Origin: Actinomycetes bacterium
Lineage (GTDB): Bacteria > Actinomycetota > Actinomycetes > Mycobacteriales > Mycobacteriaceae
Length of the DNA stretch: 64,000 nt
NCBI GenBank assembly: GCA_023404955.1
Contig: JAEXZY010000111.1
Coordinates: 39,439 to 103,438, forward strand
Reading direction: 5' to 3'
Both the position numbers and the translations under genes were made by a program. This document shows positions 57,980-64,000 of this stretch, in pieces. The notes under the pieces were generated by a model. It had not been told where the DNA came from. It ran no database searches and saw only the letters and a list, made by a program, of their open reading frames with translations. Each line of letters starts with the position of its first letter. Positions within the stretch are counted from its first letter, which is position 1.

Positions 57980-59201
57980 CGATACGCCGAACCGGCACGT
58001 TCGCGTATCCCGCCACATTCGACATCGCCACCCTGCGTAGCCCGTCGTAGTCCACCTCGAACTCGGGGAGCAGATCCAGAAGCGCGTCGATGGCGATTCG
58101 GCCCTCCATTCGGGCGAGTGCAGCACCCAGGCAGCTGTGTATGCCGTAGCCGAGGGCGAGATTGAACCCCATCTTGCGTTCCCGGTCGATGTCGAGGACG
58201 TCAGGGTTGTCGAACATCCGCTCGTCGCGGGTCGCCGAGCCGGTGACGAGGAGGACCGCGCTGTCTTTCGGGATGGTGACGCCGTGCAGCGTCACGTCAC
58301 GGGTGGCCGTGCGCACCTGGTACTGCGACGGTGGCTCGTAGCGCAGCAGTTCCTCCACGGCGGCCGGAATCTTCGTTCGGTCGGCCCGCAACTGCCGCCA
58401 CTGATCCGGGAAACGTGAGAAAGCCACCACCGCGTTGCCGATGAGTTTGGTGACTGTCTCTGCACCGGCGCCACCGAGCATGGTCGCGAAACCGGTGATG
58501 TCGACGTCGCTGAGCTTCTCGATCTGGCCGTCGCGTTCGATCTCCGTCTCGATCAACCGGCTGATCATGTCGTCCTGCGGCTCGTCCCGACGTTGTCGCA
58601 CCAGGTTGTAGTAGTACAGCCCGGTCTGCACCGATGCGTCGAAACCCCTCTTGGTCGTTGCAATTTGGCCCGGCTCACGCTCGACAAGCAAGTCGATCCA
58701 GCGGCGAATCTGGTCTCGGTCCTCCTTCGGAACCCCGAGCATCGTGGTGATCACATCGTTGGGGAACCACGCGGAGAAGTCCGCGACCGCATCGAAAGAC
58801 GCAGGATCGACTGCGTCGAGACGCTCGCGAATCTTCTCGCGCACCATGTCCTCCAGCGCCGCGACGGCCCGCGGCGTGAACACGTTGCTGACCAGCTTGC
58901 GCATCTTCTGGTGCTCCGGCGGATCCATCGAGATGATGACCTTGGGCACCGGAATCGAATCGTCGTGGGCGTGCACCATGTCGAGCGTCGCGCCCTTGGC
59001 GGACGAGAACGTCTCATGGTCCCTCGTGCCCGCCGCGACGTCGTCGTAGCGAGTCAACGCCCAGAAATTCCATTTCGCGCTGTAGTAGACCGGAGACTCG
59101 TCACGCAACCGGCGGTAGGTGTCATAGGCGCCGTCGAAGAAGTCCCGGGAGAACGGATCGAACTCGAGCGGCTCCGAAACGGTGGTGGGCGATCCGTTCA
59201 C
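57975..59201 (-). CDS. cytochrome P450
   Basis: P450 of 408 aa. Heme loop LGYGIHSCLG with ligand at about C357; I-helix segment MLGGAGAETVTKL, where the acid/alcohol pair reads ET; EELLRYEPP in the K-helix. GTG 59201 overlaps the CaiB stop by four bases, so the P450 and CoA-transferase are translationally coupled, which suggests that the P450 acts on a CoA ester or that both serve the same substrate. The longer frame to 59483 is antisense or out-of-frame to the CaiB gene. Confidence 0.95.
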   Translation of the reverse strand: MNGSPTTVSEPLEFDPFSRDFFDGAYDTYRRLRDESPVYYSAKWNFWALTRYDDVAAGTRDHETFSSAKGATLDMVHAHDDSIPVPKVIISMDPPEHQKMRKLVSNVFTPRAVAALEDMVREKIRERLDAVDPASFDAVADFSAWFPNDVITTMLGVPKEDRDQIRRWIDLLVEREPGQIATTKRGFDASVQTGLYYYNLVRQRRDEPQDDMISRLIETEIERDGQIEKLSDVDITGFATMLGGAGAETVTKLIGNAVVAFSRFPDQWRQLRADRTKIPAAVEELLRYEPPSQYQVRTATRDVTLHGVTIPKDSAVLLVTGSATRDERMFDNPDVLDIDRERKMGFNLALGYGIHSCLGAALARMEGRIAIDALLDLLPEFEVDYDGLRRVAMSNVAGYANVPVRRIG

Positions 59202-60406
59202 AGAATCGCCCCCGTTTCCTTGTACTTCTCGATGGACTCCCATTCGACTCCCGCGTCCATCAACACCTCCTCGGTGTGCTGGCCGTGCTCGGGCGCACCG
59301 GGGGGTACGACCGAGTGCTCGTCGAACTGCACCGGATTCGTCGGGATCGCAAAAGGTGTGCCGCCGACGGTCTGCGTCTGTGCGACATAGCCGTTGGCCG
59401 CCACAGCTGGGTCGGCGCACAGCTCCCCCGGGGTCTGGACGATGCCCCAGGCACCGGAGAGTCCCGCGAGCTGTTCTCGCCACTGAGCGAGGGTCTTCTG
59501 CGCGAAGACAGTGTCCAGAGCGGCGATGAGTTCACCGCGGTTCTGGTAGCGCGACCCCGGATCGGCGAAGCGCGGATCGGTGATCAGCTCCGGCAGACCG
59601 ATTGCGGTCATGGCCTCGGGGAAGAACTTGTCCAGCTGCAACATCATCAGCTGAACGAATCGGCCGTCGCTCGTCTTGTAGGTGCCGACCAGTGGATTCG
59701 GCGCATCGGCATGCCCGTACTTGGGAATCGAACTGCCACCGTGCAATTGACTCACTGCCACATCCGGGCTGAGGTTCCACGCCGCCAGGCCCAGCAGCGA
59801 CACGTCCACCACCGAACCCTTACCCGTTCTCGCCTTCTTGTACAGCGCGGCTGCGATGCCGCCGGCAATCGTCATGCCGCCCAACAGGTCGCCGAAAGCA
59901 GGGCGTGACCGGACCGGCTCGACGACGTCCTCGTCACTGAGAACCGTGGCGATGCCACCGCGCGCCCAGTACGACACTCCGTCATACCCAGGCTTGTCCG
60001 AATCAGGCCCTTTGGGCCCATGACCCGAACCCCGAACGTAGACGATCTCGGGGTTGACCGCGCGGATGTCGTCGACGTCGACACCGAGCTTCTTTCTACG
60101 CGCCGGCAGATAGCTGGTCAGAAAGACGTCGCACGAAGCCGCCAAGCGGTGGACCACTTCCCGGCCGCCTTCGGTCGTGAGGTCCACACCGATGGATTTC
60201 TTGCCCCTGTTCGGGATCTCGATCATGTAGTTCACCGCGCGACTGCCCTGATCGACGATGCCCATCGTCACCAAACCGCGCTGTGGATCACCGCCCTGGC
60301 GGGGCTCGACCTTGATCACCTCGGCCCCCCATTCCGCGAGGACCGCGCCGGCCGAAGGAACGAACGTCCAGGCGGCGACCTCCAGAACACGAACACCGCT
60401 GAGCAC
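59198..60406 (-). CDS. CaiB/BaiF family III CoA-transferase
   Basis: Single-domain CoA-transferase of about 402 aa: VLSGVRVLEVAAW at the start, RGSGHGPKGPDSDKPGYDG, and the catalytic aspartate in RPAFGDLLGGM. The start is unclear. GTG 60406 is given; however GGGAGG stands five bases ahead of an in-frame ATT (60424), and a TTG at 60526 would put the coding region inside the operator-like motif. Operon with the P450 downstream. The function would be CoA transfer from one acyl-CoA to another acid. Confidence 0.88.
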   Translation of the reverse strand: MLSGVRVLEVAAWTFVPSAGAVLAEWGAEVIKVEPRQGGDPQRGLVTMGIVDQGSRAVNYMIEIPNRGKKSIGVDLTTEGGREVVHRLAASCDVFLTSYLPARRKKLGVDVDDIRAVNPEIVYVRGSGHGPKGPDSDKPGYDGVSYWARGGIATVLSDEDVVEPVRSRPAFGDLLGGMTIAGGIAAALYKKARTGKGSVVDVSLLGLAAWNLSPDVAVSQLHGGSSIPKYGHADAPNPLVGTYKTSDGRFVQLMMLQLDKFFPEAMTAIGLPELITDPRFADPGSRYQNRGELIAALDTVFAQKTLAQWREQLAGLSGAWGIVQTPGELCADPAVAANGYVAQTQTVGGTPFAIPTNPVQFDEHSVVPPGAPEHGQHTEEVLMDAGVEWESIEKYKETGAIL

Positions 60407-60514
60407 TCTGTCGTCGTCGGAAATGACATCCTCCCGGGGTGGTCCTCGGCGCCGACGGGTTCGGCTGCTGCGATTATCGCGGGACTTCCGCTCATCGGCA
60501 GCAGTCCACGCATT

Positions 60515-60532
60515 AGAGAATGCCAATTTTCA
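60515..60532. promoter_or_regulatory. operator-like motif upstream of CaiB/P450 unit
   Basis: AGAGAATGCCAATTTTCA matches 10 of 12 positions of the shared motif TGAGAA-N6-TTCTCA. It lies about 110 bases upstream of the GTG start of the CoA-transferase and just before the SnoaL gene end. Confidence 0.5.
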
Positions 60533-60551
60533 CTGCAGAAGTACAGTCAGG

Positions 60552-60569
60552 GTGACCTCCGCCGGTCAC
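60552..60569 (-). terminator. hairpin at end of SnoaL gene
   Basis: GTGACC-TCCGCC-GGTCAC is a perfect 6-bp stem with a 6-base loop that includes the SnoaL stop codon (60566-60568). No T-run follows. Likely a weak terminator separating this gene from the CaiB/P450 unit on the same strand. Confidence 0.4.
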
Positions 60570-61120
60570 GGGCGTGCAGACAAGCTTCCCGGGATGTCCG
60601 GGTCACTCTCGGCCCAGAACGAATTCCAGGCGGGCATGCGATGGGGCATGGCATCGCGCAGCGCGATATCGGACGGCCATCGAAAGAACTCCGGACCGGG
60701 TCGCTCAGTGATATCCACGGAATACCAGGGATGTTCGCGTCTGCGAACGAAACACCACTGCCCGTCCCGACGTTCGTAGGTGTCCTCGTACCGCATGGCT
60801 ATCACGTACCAACCGTCCCCGTCTTCGTGTTCTGCCCTACAGAGCACCGATCCGACCGCGTGATCGGCGTCGATGAAGTCGAACTGATGACCGCAGATCA
60901 GGTGGATGCTGCGGTAGAAGCGACGGAGAGTGACGTCGTACCAGGCCTTCAGAGCGTCCCGCCCGCGGCCGCGCCGACCAGCGTCGACATCGTCGACGAA
61001 CAGACCGACCAGTGTGTCGACGTCCCGCGCGTCGAGTGCCAGTGCATATCGCGACGGCAACTGGCCGATCGCCGTGGCCGATTCCATGCGGTCCAACCGA
61101 TCTTCCATCGAGCGACTCAT
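60566..61120 (-). CDS. SnoaL/NTF2-like protein
   Basis: Cone-fold protein of 184 aa: MESATAIGQLPSRYALALD and DVDTLVGLFVDDVDAGR at the start, then YRSIHLICGHQFDFIDADHA, the common pattern of SnoaL-like-4 domains in ring-hydroxylating and polyketide-type enzymes. The C-terminal 45 residues (RPGPEFFRWPSDIALRDAM and onward) form an extension absent from the one at 34331. Function unknown. Divergent from the CoA synthetase at 61237, with a strong operator-like palindrome between. Confidence 0.87.
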   Translation of the reverse strand: MSRSMEDRLDRMESATAIGQLPSRYALALDARDVDTLVGLFVDDVDAGRRGRGRDALKAWYDVTLRRFYRSIHLICGHQFDFIDADHAVGSVLCRAEHEDGDGWYVIAMRYEDTYERRDGQWCFVRRREHPWYSVDITERPGPEFFRWPSDIALRDAMPHRMPAWNSFWAESDPDIPGSLSARP

Positions 61121-61142
61121 CTCTCAGACAGTACGCACTCAA

Positions 61143-61160
61143 CGAGAATCGAGGTTCTCT
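61143..61160. promoter_or_regulatory. operator-like palindrome, SnoaL/CoA synthetase gap
   Basis: CGAGAATCGAGGTTCTCT contains GAGAA-TCGAGG-TTCTC, a perfect 5-bp-arm inverted repeat with the 6-bp spacer of the shared motif (10 of 12). It lies 22 bases from the SnoaL start and 76 bases before the synthetase. A further lone TTCTCT half-site is at 61214-61219. Confidence 0.55.
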
Positions 61161-61236
61161 TACGCCGCGGTTGCCTCTATCCTGCACTGGACCACCCGTT
61201 TGCGTGACGGTAGTTCTCTGATGCGAGGTCGCGACG

Positions 61237-62841
61237 ATGCCCTTCCCGTCCATCACCCCGACGTTTTCCGCTCTGATCCGGTCGAGCGCCGCACGCTTCG
61301 GTGACTGCCCGTTTCTGGTCTGCGCGGACGAGACACTGTCCTACGCGGAGCTCGATCGCCGCTCGGCACGACTGGCACGCACGCTGCTGGACGCCGGGGT
61401 GGGCAAGGGAAGCCACATCGGCATCCTGATGCCCAACAGCATCAACTGGGCCCTCACCTGGTTCGCCGTGACGAGGATCGGTGCGGTAGCCGTCCCCCTC
61501 AACACCTTCTACCAAGCCGAGGAACTGGCATGGACGGTCAAGCACGCTGACCTGGCGATGGTCTGCGCCGCACCGGGCTTTCGTAGCCACGACTTCGCGC
61601 TACGCCTCGAGCAGGCGTTGCCAGGGCTTGCCGAGCAGGAGCATCCGACACTTGCCGTGCACAGCGCACCCAGCCTACGAGCTGTCAGCTTCACCGAGGC
61701 ATCCGATCGCGCCTGGGCATCGTGTCTGTTCGAGGACACGCCGCGCCTCGACGAAGATCACTTGATCGCCGCGGAATCGGCGGTGACCCCAGCCGATCGG
61801 GTGGCGCTCATCTACACATCAGGCAGCACGGGCGAACCGAAAGCGCCCGTGCACACCCAAGGAACCGTCGTGCGGCACTCGTACAACCTGACGTTCCCCT
61901 ACGGCGTCGACGGGGACGCTGTGGTGTTCACCTCGATGCCGTTCTTCTGGATCGGCGGGCTGATCACCGGTCTCAACGCCGTCATCCACCACGGGGCGAC
62001 GCTGATCACCCAACCGGCATTCGACGCCGCCGATGCACTCGAGCTCATGGAACGGCATCGCGCCACCATCGTTCTGGGGTGGCCGCAACAGGGGAAGACG
62101 CTGGCGACGCATCCGGATTTCAACCGGCGGGACTTGAGCTCTGTTCGACGCACCAGCATGCCGGCAATGGTTGCCGAGGATCGCCGGCCCAGTGGTCCAT
62201 TTGGTCTCGGCATGACCGAGTTGTGCGGCAATCACCTCGGTGTGGACCCCTACCTGCCGCAGCCCCCGGACCGGCTGGACGCAGGGGGTTACTCCATCGA
62301 GGGCCTGGAGCATGTGATCGTCGACCCGGACACGGGCGACGCCGTACCCGACGGGATCGCCGGCGAGATCTGGGTCCGTGGCTACTCGCTGATGCAGGGA
62401 CTGTACAAGCGCGAGCGCGAAGACGCGTTCACTCCGGACGGCTTCTACCGCACCGGCGATTGCGGGGTTCGGCAGCCGGACGGCTGGATCACGTTCACCG
62501 GTCGACTGGGCGATCTGATCAAGACGAGCGGGGGCACGAATGTCACGCCAGACGAGGTGGAGGCAGCACTCACCGCGTGTGACGGGGTGTCTGAGGCGTA
62601 CGTCGTGGGAATTTCCGACGGCGACAACGGAACGGTGGTGGCGGCCGCCGTCGTCGCCGGTGCTCGTTCGACGCTCGACGGGGAGCTGCTGCGTGCTCAG
62701 GTGCGAAAGAGGCTGTCGGCCTACAAGGTTCCCAAGCACATCTGGATCGTCGCTAAAGACGAACTCCCTTTCACCGCGTCCGGAAAAGTCCGAAAACCGG
62801 TTCTGGCTGAGGATCTCGGCCGCCGCGTCAGTACCACCTAG
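61237..62841 (+). CDS. acyl-CoA synthetase (AMP-forming, FadD-type)
   Basis: ANL ligase of 534 aa. YTSGSTGEPKAPVH P-loop-like motif, GLGMTELCGNH adenine segment, FYRTGDCGVRQPDGW, and the catalytic lysine near K517 (TASGKVRKP). GAGG eight bases before ATG 61237. The N-terminal domain (LVCADETLSYAELDRRSARL, MPNSINWALTWFAVTRIGA) is complete. Followed after 37 bases by the DapB-like gene, with which it is probably co-transcribed. Confidence 0.95.
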   Translation: MPFPSITPTFSALIRSSAARFGDCPFLVCADETLSYAELDRRSARLARTLLDAGVGKGSHIGILMPNSINWALTWFAVTRIGAVAVPLNTFYQAEELAWTVKHADLAMVCAAPGFRSHDFALRLEQALPGLAEQEHPTLAVHSAPSLRAVSFTEASDRAWASCLFEDTPRLDEDHLIAAESAVTPADRVALIYTSGSTGEPKAPVHTQGTVVRHSYNLTFPYGVDGDAVVFTSMPFFWIGGLITGLNAVIHHGATLITQPAFDAADALELMERHRATIVLGWPQQGKTLATHPDFNRRDLSSVRRTSMPAMVAEDRRPSGPFGLGMTELCGNHLGVDPYLPQPPDRLDAGGYSIEGLEHVIVDPDTGDAVPDGIAGEIWVRGYSLMQGLYKREREDAFTPDGFYRTGDCGVRQPDGWITFTGRLGDLIKTSGGTNVTPDEVEAALTACDGVSEAYVVGISDGDNGTVVAAAVVAGARSTLDGELLRAQVRKRLSAYKVPKHIWIVAKDELPFTASGKVRKPVLAEDLGRRVSTT

Positions 62842-62878
62842 ATGCATTTTCAGTCACGAACTCCTAGCGAAGGACACC

Positions 62879-63970
62879 ATGACCACCTCCACGACCCATC
62901 GTCCGCTGCGCGTGGCCGTCATCTCCACCGGCGGTGTCGGACGCCTCGCGCTGCGCGCCATTCACCGCCGAGCCCACCTGGAACTCGTCGGTGTCTGGGT
63001 GCACAGCCCCGACAAGGTCGGTCGTGACGCCGGTGACCTCGTCGACCTCGGCCCCATCGGGGTCACCACGACGGCGTCGCTGGCCGACATCGTGGCCCTC
63101 AAACCGGACTGCGTCGTCTATGCCGCGGCCGGCCCCGAGATGGATGCGGCGGCGGTGCGTGACTTCGTCGTATTCCTCGATGCGGGCATCGACGTGGTGA
63201 CCACCAGCACCCCCGGAATGATGTTCCCGGATCGTTGGATACCGGAACTGGCCGACCGCGTGCAGGCGGCGGCTATCAACGGCGGCGCGACGATCTACAC
63301 CTCCGGCATCGAACCCGGTTTCGCCGGAGACCAATTCGCGATACTGCTGTCCACGCTGTCCAACACCATTCGGTCGGTGCGAGCGCAGGAGATCTTCGAC
63401 TACTCGGCCTACCCCAACGAGTACTTGATGTTCGATGCGATGGGATTCGGCAGACCGCTCGATTTCACTCCCCTGCTCGAACTCGAGGGAGCGCAGCAAT
63501 TCGCCTGGGGGCCTCCGATCGGTCTCGTCGCCAGCGCGCTGGGTGTCGAGCTCGAATCCGTCACCGAGAAGTACGAACGCGTACTGACGCCTCGCGACCT
63601 ACACGTAGCGTGCGGACTGATCCCCGCAGGGACATGCGGCGCGGTGCGCGCCGAGACCAGCGGAGTGGTCGGCGGTCGGCCGGTGATCACGATCGAACAC
63701 ATCAACAGGATGGCACCAGACCTGGCTCCGGAATGGGCCTCGGCCCCGCACGGCACCTACCGCATCGTCATCGAGGGCGAACCTCAGATCTCCTGTGATC
63801 TACGGCTCGGGACCGAGAGCACGGCAGCATCGGCCAATGACAATGCGATGGAGGCCACGGCCATGCGCGTGGTCAACGCGATCCCCTATGTCGTGGCGGC
63901 GGAGCCGGGAATCGCCACGTCCATGGACCTCCCGATCACGGCACCCCGCGACGCGGTCGTCATGGACTGA
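62879..63970 (+). CDS. DapB-like NAD(P)-dependent dehydrogenase
   Basis: Protein of 363 aa, paralogue of the gene at 1151-2263. N-terminal Rossmann motif (STGGVGRLALRAI), then KVGRDAGDLVDLGPIG; the middle has SGIEPGFAGDQ and FDAMGFGRPLDF in the same order as the paralogue. The C-terminal half (MAPDLAPEWASAPHGTYRIV) is the catalytic and oligomer domain of DAPDH-like enzymes. ATG 62879 follows AAGGACACC. Both copies neighbour carboxylate- or CoA-handling genes; the substrate is not known and an amino-acid role is not implied. Confidence 0.85.
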   Translation: MTTSTTHRPLRVAVISTGGVGRLALRAIHRRAHLELVGVWVHSPDKVGRDAGDLVDLGPIGVTTTASLADIVALKPDCVVYAAAGPEMDAAAVRDFVVFLDAGIDVVTTSTPGMMFPDRWIPELADRVQAAAINGGATIYTSGIEPGFAGDQFAILLSTLSNTIRSVRAQEIFDYSAYPNEYLMFDAMGFGRPLDFTPLLELEGAQQFAWGPPIGLVASALGVELESVTEKYERVLTPRDLHVACGLIPAGTCGAVRAETSGVVGGRPVITIEHINRMAPDLAPEWASAPHGTYRIVIEGEPQISCDLRLGTESTAASANDNAMEATAMRVVNAIPYVVAAEPGIATSMDLPITAPRDAVVMD

Positions 63971-64000
63971 CGCGGACCGTTGTGGCGCCCGGCCCGGCGC

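Noticed and set aside
1..64000. Search for CRISPR arrays, tRNA/rRNA genes, insertion sequences and attachment sites
   Set aside because: No spaced direct repeats, no tRNA-like cloverleaf, no transposase or integrase frame and no flanking repeats were seen; the region looks like stable chromosomal DNA.

Overview
The window is GC-rich, almost fully coding actinobacterial DNA. It most resembles a mycobacterium (Mycobacterium/Mycolicibacterium or a close relative). The evidence is a complete mce lipid-import operon (two YrbE permeases, MceA-F with the lipoprotein in the E position), FadE/EchA-type beta-oxidation genes, Ltp2-like thiolase/DUF35 pairs, a mycofactocin-type dehydrogenase, an F420/LLM-type oxidoreductase and two P450s. 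I see 63 genes, no RNA genes, no CRISPR array and no insertion sequence. The longest gene-free stretch is 232 bases (50908-51139). Nothing is visible in the last 30 bases.

Layout. 1-10 kb: a truncated TetR gene, nitroreductase, a DapB-like dehydrogenase, enoyl-CoA hydratase (ECH), thioesterase, amidohydrolase, two divergent acyl-CoA dehydrogenases, a bacterial homologue of sterol C8-isomerase (ERG2)/sigma-1 receptor with an SDR, a VOC protein and a TetR regulator. 10-18 kb: ECH, 2-hydroxyacid dehydrogenase, TauD-type dioxygenase and HpcH-type aldolase, divergent from an Ltp2-like thiolase/DUF35 pair; then an acyl-CoA synthetase divergent from an SDR. 18-25.5 kb: an overlapping plus-strand operon (double hotdog, ECH, FadE, ECH, ECH, CoA synthetase). 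25.5-32 kb: an overlapping minus-strand operon (putative double hotdog, mycofactocin SDR, CoA synthetase, two FadE, amidohydrolase). 32-37 kb: FadE, LLM oxidoreductase, SnoaL, degenerate isochorismatase fold, amidohydrolase, MaoC. 37-47 kb: the mce operon. 47-51 kb: fused CaiB-type CoA-transferase and aldehyde dehydrogenase. 51-57 kb: a module resembling the M. tuberculosis igr operon (P450, FadE29-like, ChsH2 split into two genes, FadE28-like, ChsH1-like, Ltp2-like). 57-64 kb: TetR, P450, CaiB, SnoaL, CoA synthetase and a second DapB-like dehydrogenase.

How it fits together (inference). Mce import of a hydrophobic substrate would be followed by P450 and aldehyde oxidation, CoA activation (four synthetases, CoA-transferases), dehydrogenation by heteromeric FadE pairs, hydration, and retro-aldol cleavage by Ltp2/DUF35 pairs. 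The ERG2-like isomerase and igr-like module suggest a sterol-, bile-acid- or isoprenoid-like substrate, but the sequence does not identify it.

A recurrent palindrome, TGAGAA-N6-TTCTCA (12/12 at 2266, 11/12 at 32176, 10/12 at 60515 and 61143, weaker copies elsewhere), sits in most divergent promoter gaps. It suggests that most of the island is one regulon. The igr-like operon and its divergent partner lack it and carry other palindromes, and the mce promoter has at best a very weak copy.
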